In this document: one piece after another, positions 8,331 to 18,041 of the stretch | How positions within the stretch are numbered: the first letter of the stretch is position 1 | Layout of the letters: the number at the start of each line of letters is the position of its first letter | Assembly: GCA_000213395.2 (NCBI GenBank) | Contig: AFHY01000005.1 | Location: 1-55,838, forward strand | DNA from: a gamma proteobacterium SCGC AAA007-O20 | GTDB lineage: Bacteria > Pseudomonadota > Gammaproteobacteria > PS1 > Pseudothioglobaceae | Length of the DNA stretch: 55,838 bases | Direction: 5' to 3' | The notes under the pieces: model-generated | Told to the model about the DNA's origin: nothing | What the model saw: the letters and a program-made list of their open reading frames with translations, nothing else | The model's database searches: none | Made by a program: the position numbers and the translations under genes

Positions 8331-10016
8331 GTGAATCTAATGAGTAGTACTTATTTATCAAAACTAGAAACAGTCTCGGATGCCATAGCAAAATATATGG
8401 CTGATATTGGTATTAGTGTAATTTTTGGGGTAATTTCAATTCATAATATGCCCATCCTGGATGCAATAGCCCGTCAGAATAAAATTCGCTTTGTTCCAAC
8501 TCGAGGTGAAGCAGGTGCCATCAATATGGCCGACTCATACTCTAGAGTAAGTGGAAATTTAGGGGTTTGTATAACATCTACAGGAACTGCCGCTGGTAAT
8601 GCCGCAGGGTCTCAATTAGAGGCATTAACTGCAGGCTCAAAAGTATTACACATTACTACACAAATTGATACTGAATTTTTAGATTGCAATTCTTCAGCAA
8701 TCCATAGTGTTCCTAATCAACCTGATATGCTGAAATCTATATCAAAGGCTTATTTTTTCATTAAGAGTGCCACAAAAACGTTAGAAACAATTTCTGCCGC
8801 TATTTCATCAGCAATTTCTCCACCAGCTGGACCGGTCAGTCTAGAAATACCTATCGATGTTCAGCTTTCTCAATTGAGCTATCCTAGATCTATTGAGAAA
8901 CCTAAACCAAGTAGAATTTTGATATCTGAAGAGTCTATTGAAGAACTTGCAGAACTCGTTAAAAAGGCAAAACGACCCATGCTTTGGCTAGGAGGCGGTT
9001 CACGCAGCGCTTCTGTTGAAGCAACTGAACTTATAAATAGAGGATTTGGTGTAGTGACCTCTACCAATGGACGCGCAATAGTTGATGAAAATCATACAGC
9101 AAACCTTGGAGCATTCAACATGACTCAAGCTGCTTCTTTAATTTATTCAAAAAGTGATTTAATGATTGTTGTTGGATCTAAATTAAGAGGGAATGAGACA
9201 CTAAACTACAAAATGAAACTCCCCCCACTTGTTCAAATTGATGCTCATGATTTTCATGGAGTAAGAAATTATAAGACTCAAAAGTTTATTCATGGTGATG
9301 CTAAGGAAGCACTTCAGAAACTACTAGAATTATTGCCTGTAAAATTAAATGTTGACAAAAAGTTTCATGATGATATCCAAAAAGCCCGCATGTTAAGCGA
9401 ATCTAAGCTCCTGGAAACGCTTGGGCCATATAGCAATATAGCGAATACATTAAAGGATATCGTCTACAGTGGTTCGCATCCATGGGTTAGAGATGTCACT
9501 ATTGCTAATTCAACATTTGGTAATCGCTATGTAAAAATTGCTAAAGCTTTTCTAGGCGTTCATGCCCTTGGAGGTGGTATTGGTCAGGGCATATCTATGG
9601 GAATCGGTGCAGCAATTGCAAGTGAGAAAGCAAAAGCTATTGTACTCATTGGTGATGGCGGTGCGATGTTAGGTTTGGCTGAAATGATCACTGCTGTTAG
9701 TGAGAATGCACCATTGGTTTATGTGCTCATGAATGATCAGGCTTATGGTGTTATAGAAAATATTCAAGATGCTCAATATGACAGTCGTCGCTACTATTCT
9801 AAATTAGATGTGCCAGATTTTTCATTTTTTTGCCAATCCATCAAATTGCCTCATCAAATTGTTAAAGATGTAAAAGATTTTCAGGACTCAATCGAAAGAG
9901 CACTTAAGGCTAAAGGACCGCAGATGGTAGAAGTTGATATGTGCAGTATTGGGCCATTTACTGAAGCATTTTCTGGACCCCCTGCTGGCTCTGCAAATAC
10001 TAAGGAGGTAGTATGA
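8331..10016 (+). CDS. Thiamine-diphosphate-dependent enzyme (acetolactate synthase / benzoylformate decarboxylase-like)
   Basis: TRGEAGAINMADSYSRVSG catalytic Glu region; IGDGGAMLGLAEMITAVSENAPLVYVLMNDQAYG ThDP-binding motif (GDG...N). Confidence 0.88.
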   Translation: MNLMSSTYLSKLETVSDAIAKYMADIGISVIFGVISIHNMPILDAIARQNKIRFVPTRGEAGAINMADSYSRVSGNLGVCITSTGTAAGNAAGSQLEALTAGSKVLHITTQIDTEFLDCNSSAIHSVPNQPDMLKSISKAYFFIKSATKTLETISAAISSAISPPAGPVSLEIPIDVQLSQLSYPRSIEKPKPSRILISEESIEELAELVKKAKRPMLWLGGGSRSASVEATELINRGFGVVTSTNGRAIVDENHTANLGAFNMTQAASLIYSKSDLMIVVGSKLRGNETLNYKMKLPPLVQIDAHDFHGVRNYKTQKFIHGDAKEALQKLLELLPVKLNVDKKFHDDIQKARMLSESKLLETLGPYSNIANTLKDIVYSGSHPWVRDVTIANSTFGNRYVKIAKAFLGVHALGGGIGQGISMGIGAAIASEKAKAIVLIGDGGAMLGLAEMITAVSENAPLVYVLMNDQAYGVIENIQDAQYDSRRYYSKLDVPDFSFFCQSIKLPHQIVKDVKDFQDSIERALKAKGPQMVEVDMCSIGPFTEAFSGPPAGSANTKEVV

Positions 10017-10840
10017 CAAGACTAGGAATAATTGGTTTCGGTAATATTTCAACAACATTGCTTACACTTCTTAAAGATGTTCTTGAGGATCCATTGGAGC
10101 ATCTCACCATTGTTTGTCGGCCAGAATATGAATCTCAAGTCAATCAAATTATGAGGAAAGATTTTAACGATGTTGCTTTAGAGATTAGCATAACTAGTAA
10201 TACAGAAATTCTAATAAATAACAAACCCAACCTTGTTGTTGAATGTGCAGGCCATGATGCTGTTACTGAACATATTGCTCAAGTCTTGAGTGCAGGTTTT
10301 GACACTGTAATGGCATCAGTCGGCGCTTTAGCGGACGCAGCTCTTGCTGATTCTTTGTATGATGCGGCACATAAAGGGATGTCTAGACTAATAATTCCAG
10401 CAGGTGCTATTGGAGGAGTTGATTTATTGGCATCATTGAAAAAACATGGAAAGCTGGATGTTTCTTATAGGGGAATAAAGCCACCTGCTGCATGGTCAGG
10501 AACCTTAGCTGCCAAACTTATAAACCTAGATGATTTGTCCGAAGAAACAGTGATTTTCAGTGGCTCAGCTCGTGAAGCTGCCAGTAGCTATCCCAAGAAT
10601 GCTAATGTTGCTGCCACTATTGCTCTAGCAGGTGCAGGTTTTGAGGCAACTCAAACTGAGCTAGTTGCTGATCCAAAAGCAACTGGGAATATACATGAAT
10701 ATAGTGTAGATTCTCCCTTAGCCCATTATACTCTTCGAGTTGAAAGTCAACCTTCATCAGGCAATGCGAAAACATCTGTGACAACTGTGTATAGTATCTT
10801 GCGCGAAATCACTAATCGTATAGGTCCTATTGTAATTTGA
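10013..10840 (+). CDS. L-aspartate dehydrogenase-like (NadX family) oxidoreductase
   Basis: LGIIGFGNIS Rossmann motif, VVECAGHDAV, IIPAGAIGGVDLLASLK, GIKPPAAWSGT; ATGA overlap with the upstream gene. Confidence 0.82.
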   Translation: MTRLGIIGFGNISTTLLTLLKDVLEDPLEHLTIVCRPEYESQVNQIMRKDFNDVALEISITSNTEILINNKPNLVVECAGHDAVTEHIAQVLSAGFDTVMASVGALADAALADSLYDAAHKGMSRLIIPAGAIGGVDLLASLKKHGKLDVSYRGIKPPAAWSGTLAAKLINLDDLSEETVIFSGSAREAASSYPKNANVAATIALAGAGFEATQTELVADPKATGNIHEYSVDSPLAHYTLRVESQPSSGNAKTSVTTVYSILREITNRIGPIVI

Positions 10841-10849
10841 GGATAACAA

Positions 10850-12328
10850 ATGATTAAAATGCCCGATGGTAAGTTGTTTATTGGTGGAGTATGGGAAACT
10901 GGAACTGGAGAAGAAATAGTTTCAATTTTTCCAGCTGATGGCTCCATCAACTGTTCTCTTTATGGAGCTTCAAAAAATGACGTCCTGCGTGCAGTCAAAC
11001 TTGCCAAATCTGCACAATCTCAGCCTTCTTGGCGCTCATTAAAACCACACGAGCGAGCTCGATATTTATATGCAATTGCTGATGGAATTGAAGCTAATAT
11101 TGATAGAATTTCACAAATACAAACACGTGATACCGGAAAAACACTTAGAGAAACAGCAATCTTAGCAAGCTCTGCTTCTGGAACTTTCAGGTATTTTGGA
11201 GCACTTCTTGAAAGTAGTGACGATTTACTTACAGCCCAGCGGAATGAATCGTTGACCATGTCAGTCTATGAGCCATTGGGTCTAGTTTCAGCAATAACTC
11301 CATGGAATTCTCCTATTGCATCAGATGCTCAAAAAATTGCGCCAGCGTTAGCGGCAGGAAATGCGGTGCTATTAAAACCATCATCGTGGTCTCCCTTAGT
11401 AAGTCTTGAGCTTGCAAAAATAATTGAATCCTCAGGCTTACCAAAAGGTTTATTTTCGGTATTACCAGGATCAGGTGAAAAAGTTGGTAATTTGTTAGTT
11501 GAGCATCCAGATATTTCTAAAGTAACATTTACCGGTAGTACCAAAACTGGACGAAGCTTAGCAATAAAAGCAGCAAAAAAGTTGATGCCTATTTCATTAG
11601 AGTTGGGAGGAAAGTCCCCAGTAATAGTATTTAAAGATTCTGATATAGATATTGCAATTGCAGGTGTTATGTTTGGTATTTTTTCATCAACTGGTCAAAG
11701 TTGTATCGCAGGCTCACGGTTATTTGTTCAAAAAGATATATACAATGAATTTGTTGAGCGATTGGTAAAAGCAACAAAAAAACTGAAAGTTGGTAGCCCC
11801 TATAATCTAGATACTCAAGTTTCTACAATGATCCATCCGCAACATCGCGATAGTGTAGCGGCGTATGTTGATCTGGCACGCAACGAAGGGGGAAAGATAT
11901 TGTGCGGTGGGAAAAGCCCGAGTGGTGCAGAGTATAAAAATGGTGCTTACTACCTGCCAACAATTATTACTGAAGTCGATAATTCAGCTCAGATTTGCCG
12001 TGAAGAAGTTTTTGGCCCAGTTTTAGTTGTAATGCCCTTTGATGATGAAGCTGATGTTATTGCACAAGCCAATGAGAATGAATATGGTTTGGCTTGTGGA
12101 ATTTGGACCAGTGACTTTCCGAAGGCATGGCGAGTGGGTCGAGCTATTAATGCAGGTACAGTCTGGGTTAACACATACAAACAATTTTCAATTTCGACAC
12201 CTTTTGGTGGTGAAAAAAACAGTGGTATGGGTAGGGAAAAAGGAAGAAACGGTATTCGCGCTTTCATGTCTCAAAAGTCGCTTTATTTTGATCTTACTGG
12301 GAATTCGCATCCATGGGCAGAAACATAA
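10850..12328 (+). CDS. Aldehyde dehydrogenase (NAD(P)+)
   Basis: TPWNSPIA, FTGSTKTGRSLA, ELGGKSPVIV, catalytic GQSCIAGSRLFVQ, EVFGPVL. Confidence 0.93.
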   Translation: MIKMPDGKLFIGGVWETGTGEEIVSIFPADGSINCSLYGASKNDVLRAVKLAKSAQSQPSWRSLKPHERARYLYAIADGIEANIDRISQIQTRDTGKTLRETAILASSASGTFRYFGALLESSDDLLTAQRNESLTMSVYEPLGLVSAITPWNSPIASDAQKIAPALAAGNAVLLKPSSWSPLVSLELAKIIESSGLPKGLFSVLPGSGEKVGNLLVEHPDISKVTFTGSTKTGRSLAIKAAKKLMPISLELGGKSPVIVFKDSDIDIAIAGVMFGIFSSTGQSCIAGSRLFVQKDIYNEFVERLVKATKKLKVGSPYNLDTQVSTMIHPQHRDSVAAYVDLARNEGGKILCGGKSPSGAEYKNGAYYLPTIITEVDNSAQICREEVFGPVLVVMPFDDEADVIAQANENEYGLACGIWTSDFPKAWRVGRAINAGTVWVNTYKQFSISTPFGGEKNSGMGREKGRNGIRAFMSQKSLYFDLTGNSHPWAET

Positions 12329-12365
12329 TAATGGATATTTGTTTTGATAGTAGAAAGAAGAAAAT

Positions 12366-13166
12366 ATGAAAAAAATTGAAAATGGAAATTTAAATAAAAA
12401 CAACTATTCAGTCCCTCCTGTTGAACGTGCTATAAGGCTTCTTCAATATATTGGTGAGGGTAACAAGTGTCGTAACCTTACTAAGGCATCAAGCCATTTA
12501 TCTATAAACCGAACAACATTAATTCGATTAATTTACTCCTTACTCGACAACGGAATGATTGAACAAATTAGAGAAGATGGAGGTTATTGCCTTGGAATTG
12601 GAGTCATTTCACTTGGGGCACAAGCAATTCAATCAAGAGATATTGTCCAGATGTCATTGCAGTCGATCCAAGAGTTAGTGAAAAAATCAAATATGTCTGC
12701 ACATCTAGGCATTCTTGATGGAATAGATGTTGTGTATCTAACTCGTGAAACTCCTAAAGCACATCTGATTAGTAATATGCATATTGGTTCGCGTTTACCC
12801 GCACATGCTTCGTCTATTGGAAGAGCAATTCTTGCTGATCTTAGTGAAGTAGCAGTAAAAGATATATATAAAAATAGCGAATTAAGCGGTGGAACCAATA
12901 AAGCACCTCAAAATCTTCAGCAAATATTAAGTCAACGTAAAATTGATGTCAAGCGAGGTTATGTTTGGAGTGTTGGAATGATTGAACCCAATATTGGATC
13001 TTGTGCCGCAACTATTTATAACCATGAAGGAAAGCCTATCGCTGGATTGAACGTAAGTGGACCAAAAGATATCTTCATTAATGAAAACTCAAAACAGGCA
13101 ATTATTATTAGAGAAGCTGTACTTGATGCTGCAAGAATAAGTTCTGCAGCAATGGGATTTAGATAG
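12366..13166 (+). CDS. IclR family transcriptional regulator
   Basis: N-terminal wHTH (VPPVERAIRLLQYIGEG...LSINRTTLIRLIYSLLDNGMIEQ) plus IclR effector domain (IGSRLPAHASSIGRAILADL, GYVWSVGMIEPNIGSCAATIYNHEGKPIAGLNVSGP). Confidence 0.92.
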   Translation: MKKIENGNLNKNNYSVPPVERAIRLLQYIGEGNKCRNLTKASSHLSINRTTLIRLIYSLLDNGMIEQIREDGGYCLGIGVISLGAQAIQSRDIVQMSLQSIQELVKKSNMSAHLGILDGIDVVYLTRETPKAHLISNMHIGSRLPAHASSIGRAILADLSEVAVKDIYKNSELSGGTNKAPQNLQQILSQRKIDVKRGYVWSVGMIEPNIGSCAATIYNHEGKPIAGLNVSGPKDIFINENSKQAIIIREAVLDAARISSAAMGFR

Positions 13167-13177
13167 AGGAGCTCTGA

Positions 13178-14404
13178 GTGCGATTTGATGCGCTTTCATC
13201 TGCTCCTTACAGACGTTTCTGGCTTGGATCCATCGCCTCAGTAGGTAGTACGCAGCTCTATTTTCTAGGGATGGCATGGCTCGTTTTCGAACTCAGCAAT
13301 TCTGCACTCAATCTCGGCCTGCTTGGTGCAGCAACTGCGGTACCCACCATTCTTGCAACTCTGGCTGGTGGTCTGGTTGCAGATCGAATAAACCGCCGCT
13401 CAGTTTTAATTTTGACCACTGGGACTTCAGCTATACTGCTGCTTATACTGGCGGTACTGGATGCCACTGAGCTAGTGCGGGTTTGGCACGTCCTCTTAAT
13501 TTCAGCCCTGCTTGGATTGGTACAGGGTTTTGATTTTCCGTCGCGCTCTTCGATTTTTCCAGCACTGATTGAACCAAAACAGATGATGAGCGCCGTTGCA
13601 TTAAATTCTATCCTTTGGCAGGGATCACGTATGATTTTTCCGGCAATTGGAGGACTGCTCATTGCACTGACCGACACCTCACTAATCTTTGTCATATGTG
13701 GAATTGGTTTTATAACAATGGTTATGGTACTGTTTTCAATTGAACTGGAGCAGATAATTCAGGATAAGACTGACCCCTGGAACGAGTTTAAAGATGGAGT
13801 GAGATATGTTATTCACCAACGATTGTTCCTAACCTTGATCCTGTTGACTTGGATCTCCATGTTTTTTGGAACATCTTTTATACAGATCATGCCAATCTTT
13901 GCTGACATTTTGCATAGTGGAGAACGCGGATATGGTTTATTAATTTCGGCAACCGGGCTCGGTTCAGTAGCTGGGAACTTTTTCATATCTCACTTTCAGC
14001 AATCCCGTCGACTGGGGTTACTGATGTTATCTTGTGCAGCTTTGGCACCATTCTCACTGGTAGGTTTCAGTCTGGTTACAGGGACATTGGCCAATACGGC
14101 CGGGGCATTTTGGCTTGCCTGCTTTTTAGTAATTTTAGCTTCAGCCTTTAGTTCAGTCTTTCTGGTTAGCTCCATGACAGTTTTACAGCTCAAAGTACCC
14201 GATAATTTACGCGGCCGCGTGATGGGAATTCACAGCATCACTTTCAGCATGATTGCACTCGGTGGACTTGCTATCGGAGCCCTGGCTACAAAATTTTCAG
14301 CCCCGGTTGCCGTGGTTATAGGAGCGGTGGTAGTGCTGTCATCATTAATCTGGGTGACGATTCGACAGGGAGAAATAACCAATCTTGATGGCAGCGAACT
14401 ATGA
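13178..14404 (+). CDS. MFS transporter
   Basis: About 12 TM helices, ADRINRRSVLI loop, EntS-like MFS pattern; visibly higher GC than its neighbours. Confidence 0.85.
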   Translation: MRFDALSSAPYRRFWLGSIASVGSTQLYFLGMAWLVFELSNSALNLGLLGAATAVPTILATLAGGLVADRINRRSVLILTTGTSAILLLILAVLDATELVRVWHVLLISALLGLVQGFDFPSRSSIFPALIEPKQMMSAVALNSILWQGSRMIFPAIGGLLIALTDTSLIFVICGIGFITMVMVLFSIELEQIIQDKTDPWNEFKDGVRYVIHQRLFLTLILLTWISMFFGTSFIQIMPIFADILHSGERGYGLLISATGLGSVAGNFFISHFQQSRRLGLLMLSCAALAPFSLVGFSLVTGTLANTAGAFWLACFLVILASAFSSVFLVSSMTVLQLKVPDNLRGRVMGIHSITFSMIALGGLAIGALATKFSAPVAVVIGAVVVLSSLIWVTIRQGEITNLDGSEL

Positions 14405-14441
14405 ATATGCACAAAATCAGATCAATAATTTTAACGTGAAA

Positions 14442-15224
14442 CTAGAGAGAGGATATATATCTAGCTAGCATTACAAGAGACATTACTACAATTAGAATTC
14501 TAATAACTTTTGGATTAGCTTTTAGTAAGTAATGAGTTCCGAAAAAAGCACCAATTAATTGGCCTAGCATCATTATTAGGCCAATTATAAAGGCTATATG
14601 GCCAAAGCTAAAAAATACAATAAATCCAGCAATATTTGAGGCAAAGTTTAGAGGCTTTGCCAGGATTGTAGCTTGGATAATTTCAAGTTTTTTAAGCATA
14701 ACTCCTGTCATAACAAAAAAGGAACCTGCGCCAGGACCAAACATACCATCATAGAAACCAACTGTTGGAACAGCATATTTTTCAAAGTTTTTGTTAGTTT
14801 CAGAATTTTTAGTTCTTACTTTAGGTTTAGGAGAAATAATAAAATAAATTGCAATTACTACCAATACAATAGGTATTACAAAAGAAAGGAGCTCAGTATC
14901 AATGAACTGCACTATGACTCCACCTATTATTGAACCAATGAAGGATGCAAGCATTAAGTATTTAATTGTTTCCCAATTTAACTTTTTCTTTCGAAATAGT
15001 AAAAAAGTAGCAATACCAGTTCCCATACTTCCTTGAAATTTATTGGTTCCGAGTACATAGATTGGCGGAATACCACTTAATAATAATGCAGGAACAGCAA
15101 GTAAGCCACCGCCGCCAACTAGAGTATCAATAAAGCCTGCTATGATAGCAATAACAAATAAAAAAGTTAAAATTTCGAAAGAATAGGAAGCTAAATCCAT
15201 AGAAAAAGAATCATACAGATGCAC
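14442..15224 (-). CDS. TSUP family (TauE/SafE) sulfite/anion exporter
   Basis: GFIDTLVGGGGLLAVPALLLSGIPPIYVLGTNKFQGSMGT and GFYDGMFGPGAGSFFVMTGVML repeats typical of TauE/SafE. Confidence 0.9.
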   Translation of the reverse strand: MHLYDSFSMDLASYSFEILTFLFVIAIIAGFIDTLVGGGGLLAVPALLLSGIPPIYVLGTNKFQGSMGTGIATFLLFRKKKLNWETIKYLMLASFIGSIIGGVIVQFIDTELLSFVIPIVLVVIAIYFIISPKPKVRTKNSETNKNFEKYAVPTVGFYDGMFGPGAGSFFVMTGVMLKKLEIIQATILAKPLNFASNIAGFIVFFSFGHIAFIIGLIMMLGQLIGAFFGTHYLLKANPKVIRILIVVMSLVMLARYISSL

Positions 15225-15245
15225 AGTATAAATTGCATTACTTAA

Positions 15246-16352
15246 TTAAAAATCTTTTTCTATGGAGTTAGAACCACCTATCTCTTTTGCTAAATCAGTT
15301 AGAGAGAGAACTATTAGACTAGCGAAGGCATCTGCTCTTGAATTATAACTGGCATTAAAAATTTCAACTGAATCAGAATAATTTTGATTATATTGATTTA
15401 CAGCCTGATCCCATAAAAAATCTGTATTAAGGTTTGCCTTACTTGTTAACGTATCCTGGATTAAGCGAATTTGCTCTTTTGCCTTGCTCATTTGTTGAGG
15501 GGTAATATAATAACTACCTTCATATAATTCTCTTATTATGATGTAATAACCATAACTCTCAATGAGACGGTTTTCAGGAAGATTTGCTATACGCTCTTCT
15601 TCAGCTATAGCTTTTCTCTTCTCTTCAGCTATTCTCTTCTCTTCAGCTATTCTCTTCTCTTCAGCTATTCTCTTCTCTTCAGTTATTCTCTTCTCTTCAG
15701 CTATTCTCTTCTCTTCAGCTATTCTCTTCTCTTCAGCTATTCTGTTCTTTTCATCAATATAATTTGGACTATTTTCTATTTCATTTGTTAGAGTTTTATT
15801 TAGCTGAACTAATTCTCTTTTCAAACGAACCAAATAGCTTGTGAAATTCGACCCTAATTTTTGTATCTTATCAACTTGTTCTTTTGTGAGTATAGACTCG
15901 TTAGCAGCATTTGATAAATCAACAGAAATGCTATTAATTTGATTTATTCTAGAATCTTCTGAATTGTTGTACTCCAAACATTTTATTGAATTAGTCTTCA
16001 AATATTTTTCATATTTTTGACAGTTAAGACTATATTTATCCTCTTCCTCAGCAATCTCGTTAGAGGTGTTTTCATATTTTTGAAAAATATTATTAATAAT
16101 ATTTGTTCTTTCATTATCTAATTGATATAAATATTCATAAAACTCTATTGATATATTGTACTCACCCGAAATAGTTCGTAAGTCGTTGACCAGTATTTGA
16201 TACTGCTCCCCAAGCCATGATCCACATTGTTGAGCTGAACATGTATAGAAATAGTCACTATTTGGTTTTTGAAACAAATTCTCAAAACTAACTAATGCAT
16301 GAGAATAAATAGGCAATATAGAAAGTAAAAATAATGTAAAGATTTTTTTCAT
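15246..16352 (-). CDS. Predicted exported coiled-coil protein with hexapeptide repeats
   Basis: N-terminal signal-like sequence MKKIFTLFLLSILPIYSHA; central (RIAEEK)n. Confidence 0.6.
   Translation of the reverse strand: MKKIFTLFLLSILPIYSHALVSFENLFQKPNSDYFYTCSAQQCGSWLGEQYQILVNDLRTISGEYNISIEFYEYLYQLDNERTNIINNIFQKYENTSNEIAEEEDKYSLNCQKYEKYLKTNSIKCLEYNNSEDSRINQINSISVDLSNAANESILTKEQVDKIQKLGSNFTSYLVRLKRELVQLNKTLTNEIENSPNYIDEKNRIAEEKRIAEEKRIAEEKRITEEKRIAEEKRIAEEKRIAEEKRKAIAEEERIANLPENRLIESYGYYIIIRELYEGSYYITPQQMSKAKEQIRLIQDTLTSKANLNTDFLWDQAVNQYNQNYSDSVEIFNASYNSRADAFASLIVLSLTDLAKEIGGSNSIEKDF
15618..15743. repeat. 18-bp tandem repeat, 7 units, encoding RI(A/T)EEK on the minus strand
   Basis: Unit cttctcttcagctattct repeated in phase; one unit carries a single substitution (A to T in protein). 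Confidence 0.95.
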
Positions 16353-16380
16353 AGATAAAATTCTGCCACTTCTAAACTAT

Positions 16381-17184
16381 TTATTTAGTATTATTATAAA
16401 TTACTGGAAACCAGTCTTCTCTTAAACGTTCACCATTTTTCTGATTAATATTGAGAAAATTAGGAGAAGTTCTTCCAGGACGCTGCCGATAGCGCACATC
16501 GTCACCAAGCAAGCGAAAAGAAAGTGTTCGACTTACTCCACCCACGGTATTGGCATTAGCACTATGTATTGTTTTAAAATTAAAAGCTACAACATCACCC
16601 GGCTCAGTCGCCCACTGCTTAATTTCAAAATTATCATTGTCAATATTTGGCATGTCCATGAATGCTTCATTATCTTCATAAAAGCTCTCGTTATTAGACC
16701 AGCTTGTTGGTCGAATTTCTTTTGTATAAGAATGACTTCCAGCCGCACACTTCAATGAAACACTTTGCTCTCTTGATTCAAGCGGCATCCAAAAACTTAC
16801 GGTTTGAAGACCTGCAACACAGTAATAAGGCATATCTTGATGCCAAGGTGTAGCAACACCAGAACTAGCCTCTTTATAAAAAAAATGATCATGGAAAAAC
16901 TGTATGGACTTAGATCCTGTCAAGTCCGCAGCAAAAGAACCTATAGGTGAATTTAAAACAAAATCTTTATACTCTGCAATGCGCTGCCAATTACAAAAAT
17001 CTTCCATGAACTGTCCTTGGTAGCTGTCCTGTTTATGAATCAAGGCACTTTCGCTAGGATTATTGATATGAAATTCTGCACCCCTTCTAAGAACTTCAAT
17101 CCAATCTTTAAAAACTCCTCGCAATACAACAACACCGTCATTATTAAAGTTTTTGATGTCAGTTCTAGTAATAGTCTCGTTCAT
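16381..17184 (-). CDS. Phytanoyl-CoA dioxygenase (PhyH) family Fe(II)/2OG oxygenase
   Basis: HQDMPYY (HxD), TIHSANANTVGGVSRTLSFRLLGDD (distal His/Arg). Confidence 0.87.
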   Translation of the reverse strand: MNETITRTDIKNFNNDGVVVLRGVFKDWIEVLRRGAEFHINNPSESALIHKQDSYQGQFMEDFCNWQRIAEYKDFVLNSPIGSFAADLTGSKSIQFFHDHFFYKEASSGVATPWHQDMPYYCVAGLQTVSFWMPLESREQSVSLKCAAGSHSYTKEIRPTSWSNNESFYEDNEAFMDMPNIDNDNFEIKQWATEPGDVVAFNFKTIHSANANTVGGVSRTLSFRLLGDDVRYRQRPGRTSPNFLNINQKNGERLREDWFPVIYNNTK

Positions 17185-17344
17185 GTTCTCTGATTAAATA
17201 ATTTAACAATAAAAGATCGTTTTTTTACTAAGCATATGATAATCAGTAAAGCTTGAAATTGAGAGGATAAATACAATAATTTATACACAGTTATAGAATA
17301 ATCTTAAACAACTGTATTATTACTATAATTTTTAGCTTCGTTAA

Positions 17345-18018
17345 TTGACAATGAAACTTTTTTCTCATACCTTATCCATTAAAAAAATTCCTAAAGTTAC
17401 TTGGAGTTCAGAGGACGCTTTCAATCTAAAGCCTAAACCACTGACCTTAATATTTTTAGTGTTTGGATTGTTTTTGTTTGGCCTAGGAGAAAGCCTTCTT
17501 ATAACTAGTGGTGCTGGGGTTGGCCCCTACACTGTTCTTGCACAGGGCATATCAAACCTCACAGGCTGGTCAATTGGCCTGTCAACTTTCGTTATTAGCA
17601 TTTTTGTACTATTAATGTGGATTCCGCTTAAACAAAAACCTGGGATGGGCACCATCCTCAACGCCTTTATTATAGCGTTAACGATTGAATTCTCTGTTTA
17701 TTATTTGCCTTATCCAGAGACTTACCCGATGCAGATTTTACAAGTTGTAGTTGGCGTCCTTATTATTGGAATTGGTAGCGGATTTTATCTCATAGCAAAC
17801 CTAGGCGCTGGACCTAGAGATGGACTAATGATTGGTTTACAAAAAAGACCAACTTACCTATTTATTCAATTCGTACAATCATTGAAGTCAGTGTTGTAAT
17901 TGTAGGTTGGCTATTGGGAGGAGTTGTAGGACTGGGAACAGCCATCTTTGCCTTTGGTATAGGACCATCTGTTGCACTTGGGCTTTCTATGGTTGGCAAA
18001 GCCTCAAAAAAAACTTAA
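17345..18018 (+). pseudogene. YczE-like membrane protein, interrupted by an apparent single-base frameshift
   Basis: Frame 1 reads ...GAGPRDGLMIGLQ then diverges and stops at 17899. The next frame continues PIYSIRTIIEVSVVIVGWLLGGVVGLGTAIFAFGIGPSVALGLSMVGKASKKT* to 18018. One extra A in the A6 run at 17841-17846 restores a single frame. Confidence 0.75.
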
Positions 18019-18041
18019 TTCAGATTAAACGCTCTAAATAA

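Noticed and set aside
15562-15762. Plus-strand ORF antisense to the repeat region (FSSAILFSSAIL...), or a CRISPR-like repeat array
   Set aside because: It is the antisense of the in-frame (RIAEEK)n coding repeat; contiguous 18-bp units with no spacers.
17185-17344. Possible small RNA or tRNA in the longer intergenic regions (17185-17344, 33030-33195, 37541-37732)
   Set aside because: No cloverleaf, CCA end or strong terminator-capped hairpin was visible; only A/T-rich promoter-like sequence.
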